DNA of 64,000 nt from Stenomitos frigidus ULC18 (GTDB taxonomy: Bacteria; Cyanobacteriota; Cyanobacteriia; Leptolyngbyales; Leptolyngbyaceae). This document shows, piece after piece, positions 26,163-33,552 of this stretch; within the stretch, counting starts at the first letter, position 1, and each line of letters opens with the position of its first letter. A program made the position numbers and the translations under genes. The notes beneath the pieces were generated by a model, which was given only the letters and a program-made list of their open reading frames with translations, did not search any database and had not been told where the DNA came from. The stretch is taken from positions 62,001 to 126,000 of the forward strand of contig NZ_PVWK01000098.1 of NCBI RefSeq assembly GCF_003003795.1. The letters are read 5' to 3'.

Positions 26163-26571
26163 TTAGGCATACAGTTCTACACGGTGAACAGACCTCTACA
26201 CAGTGAATCGATGGACTGAGAAATAAAGATCAGGTCTTCAAATTTAAATGATGCTGATGGTTAACACATCACCCACATGGGTATTTTTTCGACCTTTGTA
26301 GCTTTCTGCCTAACTGACCAGATGGACTGGATTGAGCACTCTTTGAAAAATCTGAAAACGTTGCTTGGAGAGGCTTTTATGCTTCAGCTCTCGGTTGTTT
26401 TTGAAGCAAGCCTTAAGTGGCTAACTTAAGTGGCTGACTGTCCTGGACGTTTTGAATCAGCCAAGGCAAGGTTGTTGAACTGGATACAGCGTTACGTTTC
26501 CCATGCTGAGCACCTCAAAGCATGATGCGAAATAACGTTGTTCCGCTGATCTTACCTGGAGCTCTGTCACC
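26163..26571. promoter_or_regulatory. Upstream region of STAND gene with paired 13-bp direct repeats
   Basis: 409 bp between divergent genes. TCTACACGGTGAA (26176-26188) and TCTACACAGTGAA (26195-26207) are direct repeats with one mismatch and a 19-bp period, only 14 bp upstream of the STAND GTG start. That position suits an operator overlapping the transcript start or leader. The rest shows no gene; an ATATTTAAGTGG-like repeat (TAAGTGGCTAACTTAAGTGGCT, split across 26410-26434) is visible and unexplained. Confidence 0.55.
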
Positions 26572-26778
26572 ATGTTTTTAAAGTATCGCGGTATGCCCTA
26601 CCGCCCTAGTTCTCCTCATACAGATTCCGTTCAACTTCATAGCGGTGTATTAAAGGCGATCGTGCTCAATTACCGTGGCAGTTCGTATCTGAGCGCTCGT
26701 GTCACTGGTGTAAGGACTGCTCATGCATCACTTGCAGGCGCGTCCTTGACATACCGCGGCGTTGGCTATCGCTACTGA
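26572..26778 (+). CDS. DUF4278 miniprotein 1
   Basis: 68 residues with three YRG-type motifs: FLKYRGMPYRP at the start, LNYRGSSYL in the middle and LTYRGVGYRY at the end, the hallmark of the small cyanobacterial DUF4278 family, whose function is unknown. It has no signal peptide or membrane segment and is basic and Tyr/Arg-rich. The ATG at 26572 follows CTGGAGCTC at workable spacing. A second member lies 190 bp downstream. Confidence 0.75.
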   Translation: MFLKYRGMPYRPSSPHTDSVQLHSGVLKAIVLNYRGSSYLSARVTGVRTAHASLAGASLTYRGVGYRY

Positions 26779-26857
26779 GAAGCCAGGATTCAGACTAGCT
26801 GGCAATGCCTCCCACATTCATAAGAGGCTTTTCAGCACTTCAATGACTGCTCATTTG

Positions 26858-26876
26858 TGCCTCTCAGTGAGAGGCA
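26858..26876. terminator. Short perfect dyad between the two DUF4278 genes
   Basis: TGCCTCTCA-G-TGAGAGGCA is a 9-bp inverted repeat with one central base. It could be an operator or hairpin; no T-run follows, so it is only a weak terminator candidate. Confidence 0.4.
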
Positions 26877-26966
26877 TAAGGTCTTGCGTCTCTACTGGGG
26901 AAAACCTTTCTCAGGAATCGCTTCAGTAAAGGCCATTCATTCACCATGCAATTTAGAGGCCTGCCA

Positions 26967-27158
26967 ATGCAACTGATTTATCGCGGAGAAACCATCAAAT
27001 ACTCTCCCCGCTGCCTTCCCATCGATCGCAAACCCCGTGCTGTGAACTGGCGCTACCAGATCCCAGGCCAAACCATCGAATACTCTCCCCGTCGCCTTTC
27101 CATCGATCGCAAGCTCCGTACTGTGAACTGGCGCTATCAGATTCCAGGCGAAATCTAG
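26967..27158 (+). CDS. DUF4278 miniprotein 2 with internal tandem duplication
   Basis: 63 residues from ATG 26967 (AGAGG lies 8 bp upstream; an ATG at 26946 adds seven). It begins MQLIYRGETIKYSPR, matching DUF4278. A 27-residue unit, TIKYSPRCLPIDRK...WRYQIPG, is repeated almost exactly (81-bp units 26991-27071 and 27072-27152), ending YQIPGEI. The two units differ by scattered, partly synonymous changes, so the duplication is fairly recent but under some protein-level selection. Function unknown. Confidence 0.7.
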   Translation: MQLIYRGETIKYSPRCLPIDRKPRAVNWRYQIPGQTIEYSPRRLSIDRKLRTVNWRYQIPGEI

Positions 27159-27303
27159 ACAGAAACAGTAATACCAGCCTTTTGCAAGCGATCGGTGCTG
27201 GCAAATGATTTCGTCGCGCGCTGAGTAAAGGCATTCGCCGTGCGAAGTACCAAAAAACGAACTTTTCACGCATTAAAACACACTTCTCTAAGGATGAATC
27301 CAC

Positions 27304-27588
27304 ATGACCACGACACCTACCAACGTCAATCACCTGATGATTGACCCAAGAGAAGACGACTGCAGACATGTGCTGCCTGCAGGTCAGACGGTTAGAAGTT
27401 TAGAAAGCAACCATACGCCAAGCGGTAATGGGAGAAATGATTTTCCCCATGATGGCAGGCTCAATGTGCTTGATTCTCCTCTTTCTGCGCCCACTGATGG
27501 AACGCCGCCGCCCAGTAAAAAGCCTCACTTAGAAGCCCGTTGGGTGGATGAAAATGGCAAGCTAGTTTGCAAATGGTCAGTGGTATAG
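27304..27588 (+). CDS. Small hypothetical protein with ARWVDENGKLVCKW motif
   Basis: 94 residues, hydrophilic, low complexity in the middle. Only the C-terminus looks conserved: LEARWVDENGKLVCKWSVV, a tail I associate with other small cyanobacterial proteins of unknown function. There are four cysteines or fewer and no signal peptide. The ATG at 27304 has AAGGATG upstream at good spacing. It follows the DUF4278 pair on the same strand, each gene with its own gap. Confidence 0.6.
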   Translation: MTTTPTNVNHLMIDPREDDCRHVLPAGQTVRSLESNHTPSGNGRNDFPHDGRLNVLDSPLSAPTDGTPPPSKKPHLEARWVDENGKLVCKWSVV

Positions 27589-28281
27589 CCAGCTCAAACC
27601 AGCTGTGAGATGGCGATTTAGAGTACGATCGGTTGTAAGTAACTGGCTCAACTCGCCATCTGTCACGCTCGGCGACTCTGGGAAAGCGGTGTCGAGCGAT
27701 GTCTGGCAATGAAAAGTCTGAGCGCGATCGCCCATCCCAAGGTTCCTCCACAAGCCACGATGCTTGTGAGACCATCATGAGTGATCGCTGCTTTGAAAAC
27801 AGTTTCTAGTAGCACAACAGCTACAGGTCGCAGGACATCGGATACCATCAGAACGATAGCGAAGGACATCGTTTTTAGGCATGCTCAAACTAACGACTGC
27901 GGCTGATTAGCAAACCTTTGTCTTTGCTAACACAATAACCTCTGTTTACGGCTGTGCAAAAAACATGTTAGCCAGCGTTAGCCAAATCTGACCCCATTGT
28001 TTCAGCAACTCATCTGCAGCATTTCTGAACAGACTTCGTTACAATCAGTTACAGTAGGCCGTGGTTTGTATCATGACTTCAACCGCATGTGCATTCTTCC
28101 TACGAGCAATGTCGATACGGACGACTTGAAACGGCTAAGCGCTTGCTAAACAGGCTGCTGACGCCTTTACAGGCGACCTTGCATGCATCGCTGAAGCCTG
28201 CTAGCCAATGGCTTCAACCGCTTCCGTTACGATCGACCGTAGTTAACAAACCGCTATCAAATCACAAACTGAGATCAAAAA
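27589..28281. other. 693-bp region without a supported gene
   Basis: Short open frames exist on both strands but none shows a family motif, a ribosome site or consistent codon use. Visible items: a direct repeat GTTAGCCA near 27967-27985, and a TACAAT box at 28040-28045 that could serve the ferritin-like gene. The region may contain decayed coding DNA. Confidence 0.4.
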
Positions 28282-29202
28282 ATGACTGTCGCTTATCCCC
28301 GCAAGCTAAGTAAAAATCTAGGTGCACGCCAAATTCTCAGCCAGGTTGTGCGCGATCGCGAAATTCACCTGATCACGCTCAACCGTTACCGCTATAGTGA
28401 ACAGCGCAGTTGCAAAGATCTCACGAACTTGATTGAGCAACTGGACGGCAAATCGCCTGAGTTGATCAAGGATTTATCGCGACATATTTCCGATGAAGCC
28501 CGCCACGCCATGTGGCTGACTGACTTGCTGGTTGATCTCGGTTCGAGCGTTGGGACACCACCGGGTTCTTCCTACATTCAAGAATTTGAGCGGTTACTTG
28601 ATGCCGAACTGCACGATGCAGAAACTGATCTAGATGGGTTTCTGATCTCGACTCTGGCTGCGATTAACGTGACTGAAAAGCGTGGCTGCGAGTATTTTTC
28701 CGCTCATATCTATGCGTTGAAGCAAGCACCCCAAACCGACGAAAATATCAAAATTCGCGAAACGATCGAGCGTATTTTTCCAGAAGAAGCAGGGCATGTG
28801 CGCTGGGGCAATCGCTGGCTGGCAAAACTAGCAGATAAGAGCCCAGAGCATCGCCGCAAAGTAGAGACGGCAAAGCAGCGGTACTCGGCGATCGAGCAGG
28901 CTGCCTTTGAGTCTGGTATGGACATTACACTCGGCGCGGAACTGCGTCGCGTCAGCAACTTGCTAGACATTGCCAACACGATGTCGGTGTGGGAGCGTCC
29001 ACAATATTTGATGGAGCGTTTACCTCAAACGCTGCTGTCACCCGATCTGCAGCTGACGCGCATTGATGTTGCCCAGCGAGCCTGGAAGCGTGACCCCAAG
29101 GCTTTTATGGAAAAATTTGTGCCGATGTTTTTGGGTGGGTTGAACCGCAACAGCGTGGAGCAAACAAAACCCAAACAGACTGCAAAAACAACCTCTGCTT
29201 AG
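28282..29202 (+). CDS. Ferritin-like diiron-carboxylate protein
   Basis: 306 residues, mostly helical. Four helices supply a ferritin-like diiron set: YRYSEQRS (Glu about 35), ISDEARHAMW (Glu-x-x-His, about 73-76), NVTEKRGCEY (Glu about 134) and FPEEAGHVRW (Glu-x-x-His, about 170-173). It could be an oxidase, oxygenase or reductase-like protein; the substrate is not readable. A basic, proline-poor C-terminal extension (about 245-306) follows the four-helix core. The gene ends at a good terminator (29262). Upstream are the unknown miniproteins, with a long gap between. Confidence 0.78.
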   Translation: MTVAYPRKLSKNLGARQILSQVVRDREIHLITLNRYRYSEQRSCKDLTNLIEQLDGKSPELIKDLSRHISDEARHAMWLTDLLVDLGSSVGTPPGSSYIQEFERLLDAELHDAETDLDGFLISTLAAINVTEKRGCEYFSAHIYALKQAPQTDENIKIRETIERIFPEEAGHVRWGNRWLAKLADKSPEHRRKVETAKQRYSAIEQAAFESGMDITLGAELRRVSNLLDIANTMSVWERPQYLMERLPQTLLSPDLQLTRIDVAQRAWKRDPKAFMEKFVPMFLGGLNRNSVEQTKPKQTAKTTSA

Positions 29203-29261
29203 CCCAGGCAGGTTTTGAATCTTGGGCTTTAAACCATTTAGCTCTTTGAGAGCAAGGTTAG

Positions 29262-29296
29262 AGAGACACCTTCATTGTGGTGTCTCTTTATTTTTT
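29262..29296 (+). terminator. Rho-independent terminator of the ferritin-like gene
   Basis: AGAGACACC pairs perfectly with GGTGTCTCT around the loop TTCATTGT, followed by TTATTTTTT. It lies 60 bp after the stop codon. Confidence 0.9.
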
Positions 29297-29456
29297 GGTC
29301 TCCACCTTCTATGCCGCATTCTGGAATGGCGCTATGCCAAGTGGTTGTTAAGCGTGACGTCTCATCGAGAGCGCCTGCTTTGCCAACTATCTGATCAATG
29401 ACCTGTAGAAATGCGGTAGCCAAAATTACCCCAGATGAACAAAGGTTAAAATATGT

Positions 29457-29477
29457 ATAGTAAACACATAGTAAACA
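29457..29477. promoter_or_regulatory. Direct repeat ATAGTAAACA x2 before PHP gene
   Basis: Two identical 10-mers (29457-29466, 29468-29477) with an 11-bp period, one helical turn, 31 bp before the PHP start codon. A possible operator, or part of an AT-rich promoter (TATAGT resembles a -10 box). Confidence 0.45.
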
Positions 29478-29507
29478 AGACAAGCCCATCTATTCCCTGA
29501 GGCACCT

Positions 29508-30212
29508 ATGGCTGTCGAACTGGCTCCAGCGTCTAATCCTTTAATTCCTGCCGCACGTGACGTAACCGCACTGAGACACGTGTTTGAGCAGGTTCACGCT
29601 GGCAGTTGCCCAACGTCGTTTAATTTTCATATGCACACCGTCAATTCTGACGGACAGCTGCGCCCAGAAGCACTGATGCAGCAGGCGATCGCGATCGGTC
29701 TGCAAGGGTTTGCCATTACCGATCATCACTCTGTCAATGGCTACCGCATCGCCCAACGCTGGCTCGATGAACAGCATTTAGAACAAGACCGCTTCCTGCC
29801 ACATCTTTGGGTTGGCGTTGAGGTCACATCACGTCTGCTCGATACGGAAGTTCACATTCTCGGCTATGCCTTTGATCCCGAAAGCCCTGCAATGCAGCGT
29901 TACCTCCAGCGTCATGCACCGCAAGGAGAGGACGCAAAGGCTGAACGAGTGATTAGCGCGATTCATCAAGCGGGTGGGTTAGCAGTTTTGGCGCATCCAG
30001 TTCGCTATAAGCGATCGCCTGAAGACTTGATCCCCCAGGCCGCTCAGTTTGGCATTGATGGCGTAGAAGCCTACTATGCCTACAACAACCCCAACCCTTG
30101 GCAAACTAGTCCTGAACAGACGGGGCGAGTGCAGCGTCTAAGCGCTGCTTTCAACCTGTTGAACACATGCGGGACTGATACTCATGGGTTGAGCCTTCTA
30201 CAGCGACTTTAG
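29508..30212 (+). CDS. PHP domain metal-dependent phosphoesterase (TrpH/RNase AM-like)
   Basis: 234 residues. Metal ligands of the PHP family are visible: FHMHTVNSDG (HxH), ITDHHSVNG, GVEVTS with EVHILGY, AVLAHPVRY, and the closing TDTHG. Relatives include 5'-3' exonuclease/nucleotidase proteins of the YciV (RNase AM) type, so phosphoester hydrolysis on nucleotides or RNA 5' ends is likely, but the substrate is unproven. The gene is monocistronic, closed by a shared terminator. Confidence 0.88.
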   Translation: MAVELAPASNPLIPAARDVTALRHVFEQVHAGSCPTSFNFHMHTVNSDGQLRPEALMQQAIAIGLQGFAITDHHSVNGYRIAQRWLDEQHLEQDRFLPHLWVGVEVTSRLLDTEVHILGYAFDPESPAMQRYLQRHAPQGEDAKAERVISAIHQAGGLAVLAHPVRYKRSPEDLIPQAAQFGIDGVEAYYAYNNPNPWQTSPEQTGRVQRLSAAFNLLNTCGTDTHGLSLLQRL

Positions 30213-30222
30213 TGCAAGCAAG

Positions 30223-30262
30223 CGCCACAGGTGATCAGGAGTGTCCTAGTTCACCTGTGGCG
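30223..30262. terminator. Bidirectional terminator between convergent genes
   Basis: CGCCACAGGTGA (30223-30234) pairs perfectly with TCACCTGTGGCG (30251-30262) over 12 bp with a 16-nt loop. It sits 11 bp after the PHP stop and overlaps the last codons of the convergent SnoaL-like gene, so it can serve both strands. Confidence 0.8.
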
Positions 30263-30764
30263 TTTCGCTATCAATGTACTCTCGCCACCGTTTGATGTGA
30301 CCATCGACAAAATCAATGACAATTGCATCATCGGCCCGAGTCTGCTTCCCAGTGCTATTCTCAGTCTCTTCCCATTGCCACTCAACGACTGCTTGTAGGT
30401 GATCGATGATGATGCGCTGAATTCTAATGTTGACTTGGGCATGGCTTGTAGCAAACTCTGACGCAACCTTCTCGATCGCCCCACGACCCATCAAGTGCTG
30501 TCCTGGTACCACAAACTCACCATCAGGCGTAAACAGTGCGGCAAACGCTTTGGCATCGCCTTTGATCCAGCTAGCTGCAGCTCGTTCAATAAGCGATCGC
30601 ACGACATCAGGTGCCATTCTCATGACCTCCGTTTTGACAGTTGAAGCGAGTAATGGCTCGGCTGACCCGCTTGCAGGATGGAATGCTAGCGATAGAACTA
30701 ATGTGATCGCTAGCATAAACGACACGAACAGGAAATTACCGTTGCCACACCGTTGTGAAGGCAT
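30246..30764 (-). CDS. Secreted SnoaL-like (NTF2-fold) protein
   Basis: 172 residues. An N-terminal hydrophobic segment (FLFVSFMLAITLVLSLAF) and a following HPASGSAEP cleavage-like site indicate export. The rest is an NTF2/SnoaL-like domain of the SgcJ/DUF4440 type: ASWIKGDAKAFAALFTPDGEFVVPGQ, ...MGRGAIEKVASEF and VEWQWEETENSTGKQTRADD, ending with KRWREYID. Proteins of this fold bind small hydrophobic ligands or act as isomerases; none is assigned here. It is convergent with the PHP gene. Confidence 0.82.
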   Translation of the reverse strand: MPSQRCGNGNFLFVSFMLAITLVLSLAFHPASGSAEPLLASTVKTEVMRMAPDVVRSLIERAAASWIKGDAKAFAALFTPDGEFVVPGQHLMGRGAIEKVASEFATSHAQVNIRIQRIIIDHLQAVVEWQWEETENSTGKQTRADDAIVIDFVDGHIKRWREYIDSETPQVN

Positions 30765-31237
30765 AGTAGCTGAGCAGTTTTGCCAAGAACAAAGAGTCTT
30801 GAAACTGCATACGTAAGGTCAAGTCATAAGACCAAGCAAATTCCAAGACTCAATTTAAGCTCTGAACCACAACATGAACGTCTTCTACCTCTGGCCGCTC
30901 TGATGAAGGGTTTAACCTCCCATTGGTAGTAGCAAAGTGGAGGAAGCGACAAAAACTCCACAACCGTTCCTATTGTTTGACTGTCGCACTGTCTTTACTC
31001 TGGCGGTCGCTCTCCTTGGGGGTAAAGTTCTGAGTCACAGCGGTATAACACCCATACAGCGAACTGTCTTCACAACTCTACCTTGATTTTAGCAACTGGA
31101 GCTTTGAATCGATTCCCCCGTAAGGCTAGAGCGAGTCTATCCCCATTGGAGGAACTACAAGGCTAAACGCTAAACCTTTAGAAGGAGACTATTAAGGAGA
31201 TGGAGCAATGCCGTTAACAAGGCTAAACGTAGTGCCC
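30765..31237. other. 473-bp gap, no established gene
   Basis: Between the divergent start of the SnoaL-like gene and the 3' end of the membrane protein gene. Only a 29-codon frame with a good ribosome site (31208-31297, AGGAGATGGAG before ATG) is notable; it overlaps the membrane protein gene antisense. Otherwise nothing recognisable. Confidence 0.4.
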
Positions 31238-32059
31238 TTATTTAGTGAGTCTACGCTGGTATTGTTCGCGGTTGAATTGCTGCTGTTCAATCGTTAAGAG
31301 CGCTGTTGCAGAAGGTGGACGCATGTCCCATTGCACCTCTGCTAAAAACAGCAGGGTGCCGGCAATAACCGCACCCGTTGTAGCAAACGACCACTGAGCG
31401 CTGTAGGGTAGCACCGCAATACCCAGCAAATGCAGTACACCTGCCAGCATAAAAGTTCGCGATCGCATGCCCCAGCCTGTGCAGAAGTAGCCGATCGCAC
31501 TTAGCCCCAACCACATCGGACAGAGCTGCATTAAAACTTGCCCCCAATGAAGAAAAATTCCGCAGTTGGTTAGGCTCAAGCCGACAAGCATGAGTCCGAC
31601 CCACACATAAACGAGCCAACAAAGCTGCTCAACTCGAACCCAGAACCAGGCTAACGTTGACATCCCCAACATGCCAGTCAACGTTAACACTGACCACAAA
31701 ACTGCCTGTAGCTGCCAGCTTAGAGGCAAAAATTGAGCCGTAACGAAGATGAGTCCTGTAATCCAGCCCCAAATGACAAAAACTTGATCGATACGGGTGT
31801 AAAGCAAAGATAAAAGACTGACTCGCCCAATCCGCCAACGTAGCCGCCATAACCCTTGTAAATCTTGGACATCGAGTGCTTCTTGTTTTTTACGGATCAA
31901 CGGTTCATCGACGTTAAAGAAATTCATGAGTTGAATTAAAAAAATGTCTTCTACCTTTAGGGATGGTTTCTTTACTTTAACTAAAATCAGCGGTGTAGGA
32001 GTAGATGGCTCATTGCTAGTTGGTAAGTCTGCAACACCCTTCGGCTGATCCCATGCCAT
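31238..32059 (-). CDS. Hypothetical multi-pass membrane protein
   Basis: 273 residues. A hydrophilic N-terminal part of about 85 residues (including LRRKKQEALDVQDL-like charged text) precedes about six to seven membrane helices from residue 90 to 245, several Trp-rich (WGQVLMQLCPMWLGLSAIGY). The C-terminus is charged (EQQQFNREQYQRRLTK). I do not recognise a named family. The ATG at 32059 is 51 bp from the divergent glycosyltransferase start, so the two genes probably share a promoter region. Confidence 0.75.
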   Translation of the reverse strand: MAWDQPKGVADLPTSNEPSTPTPLILVKVKKPSLKVEDIFLIQLMNFFNVDEPLIRKKQEALDVQDLQGLWRLRWRIGRVSLLSLLYTRIDQVFVIWGWITGLIFVTAQFLPLSWQLQAVLWSVLTLTGMLGMSTLAWFWVRVEQLCWLVYVWVGLMLVGLSLTNCGIFLHWGQVLMQLCPMWLGLSAIGYFCTGWGMRSRTFMLAGVLHLLGIAVLPYSAQWSFATTGAVIAGTLLFLAEVQWDMRPPSATALLTIEQQQFNREQYQRRLTK

Positions 32060-32110
32060 ACATTGGAGTATATTCAGGTTTCTACTGTTGTGTAGGCGTA
32101 TGGCACTCTC

Positions 32111-33286
32111 ATGACATCGATTTCTCAGCCCAAGCCACTGCTATCTCTATGCATGATCGTCAAAAATGAGAGTGAGCATCTGGCGCGTTGCTTGTCGAGT
32201 GCCCAAGCCTACGTCGATGAAATTGTTGTTGTCGATACTGGGTCTCAAGATGATACGGTGGCGATCGCGCAACGCTATGGCGCAACGCTATATTATTTTG
32301 ATTGGTGCGATGACTTCGCTGCTGCCCGTAACTTTTCTGTAGGTAAAGTCACGGGCGACTGGATTTTGATTCTCGATGCCGATGAAACGCTCATGGTTGA
32401 AACGGGTACGTTGCGTCAGCAGTTGGCTGCCTCGCCGTCAGAGCTGATGGGGTATGCCCTGACTCGTACAGAAATTAATCTGTTGGAAGACGATCTCAGT
32501 GGTGGTGTGCACGTGCGGCTCTTCCGCAATGATCCCGGCTTGCGCTATGCGGGTCGCTATCATGAGCAACTTCGGCAGCAGAACGGTAAACCCCTGCTGG
32601 TCGATGCCTTACACGGGCTCAAGCTGTTGCACTACGGCAACAGCGATCCCCAAGCTGTGCTACAAAAAACACTCGATCGAGACATTCCACTGCTCGAAAA
32701 AATGCGGCAGGAACAGACATTAAGCCTGTGGCTGCTAGATTGTTTGGCACGGAACTATAGCAACACTGGTCAGTTAGACCAGGCTCAAGCCTGCTACGCC
32801 GAAGCCTTTGATCGCCTTTTGCCCCACATCCTGAGTGGCGAACCTCCCGAGGTTTTCTTCTGGGTACCGACACTGGTTTGTGAGTTGGGGTGGCGATCGC
32901 TCGATGCAGAAGATTTGGAAAGCACTCGCTTACTGTGTCAGCGCGGGCTGGAATGGTGCCCTAACCATGCGCCCTTACATTGCCTCGCAGGCGAAGTTCT
33001 GCTGCTGTTAGGCTTTCCGCTGGGGGCGATCGCGTACTTTGAAACCGCTCTACGGATGGGACAGGAAGGGAGCTATGATCAAACTGATCCCTGCCCCAAG
33101 ACCACTCTCACCGTTGATCCCGCTTGTGGTTTGGGTCGCGCCTACGAGCAACTCGGTCAGACAGAACACGCGCTCGCAATGTTTGAACTGGCACTTTCCT
33201 TTGACGTAAATTGTGCGATCGCACAGCAGCATTTGGACGAGATCAAAGGGCGGAAGGGTGAGGCGTTAAAAAGTTTTGAGTTTTGA
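32111..33286 (+). CDS. Family 2 glycosyltransferase with TPR-like C-terminus
   Basis: 391 residues. GT-A domain about 8-200: SLCMIVKNESEHLARCLSS, EIVVVDTGSQDDTVAIA, and the metal-binding DADE in WILILDADETL. This is the SunS/TPR-glycosyltransferase type. From about 215 to 385 there are helical repeats (ARNYSNTGQLDQAQACYAEAF, LGRAYEQLGQTEHALAMFELAL) of TPR character. The acceptor is unknown. The last residues KSFEF and the stop codon are encoded by a GTTTTGA heptamer array. Confidence 0.9.
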   Translation: MTSISQPKPLLSLCMIVKNESEHLARCLSSAQAYVDEIVVVDTGSQDDTVAIAQRYGATLYYFDWCDDFAAARNFSVGKVTGDWILILDADETLMVETGTLRQQLAASPSELMGYALTRTEINLLEDDLSGGVHVRLFRNDPGLRYAGRYHEQLRQQNGKPLLVDALHGLKLLHYGNSDPQAVLQKTLDRDIPLLEKMRQEQTLSLWLLDCLARNYSNTGQLDQAQACYAEAFDRLLPHILSGEPPEVFFWVPTLVCELGWRSLDAEDLESTRLLCQRGLEWCPNHAPLHCLAGEVLLLLGFPLGAIAYFETALRMGQEGSYDQTDPCPKTTLTVDPACGLGRAYEQLGQTEHALAMFELALSFDVNCAIAQQHLDEIKGRKGEALKSFEF

Positions 33287-33406
33287 GTTGAGCAAGAAGA
33301 ACAAGGAGTAACGAGTGGAAGTTGAAAATTTGCGTTCTGCTTTCAGCCTTTACCGTTAGCCCTCTGCCTCCCCTGTTCCCAACCCTTCTGCCTACCGCTT
33401 TTTCTT

Positions 33407-33516
33407 GCTATGGCTGTTGTCACAAAGCTTAGGACATTGGGATCAAAGGGGGAGTGGGGGCATACCCCCAGCCAGGGGTTCCACCCCTGCACCGTCCTAA
33501 ACAGTATGGCCATAGC
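33407..33516. mobile_element. MITE-like fold-back element, 110 bp
   Basis: Terminal inverted repeats GCTATGGC (33407-33414) and GCCATAGC (33509-33516), each followed inward by TAGGAC (33430-33435) and its complement GTCCTA (33494-33499). Inside are two further hairpins (GGGGGCATACCCCC and CCAGGGGTTCCACCCCTG). No coding potential. It lies between the glycosyltransferase and the permease genes. Confidence 0.6.
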
Positions 33517-33552
33517 TATAACAACCAGCAACTAACAACCAACCACTGACTC

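Larger units (their letters stand above)
29203..29507. other. Gap between ferritin-like and PHP genes
   Basis: 305 bp holding the terminator at 29262-29296 and a likely promoter area before the PHP gene with repeated ATAGTAAACA. No gene is supported. Confidence 0.5.

Noticed and set aside
27461-27869. Leftward frames of 105 and 68 codons near 27.5-27.9 kb
   Set aside because: One overlaps a better-supported small gene antisense; neither shows family motifs or a start context.
28089-28313. 74-codon rightward frame before the ferritin-like gene
   Set aside because: Overlaps the real start, unusual composition, no ribosome site or recognisable motif.
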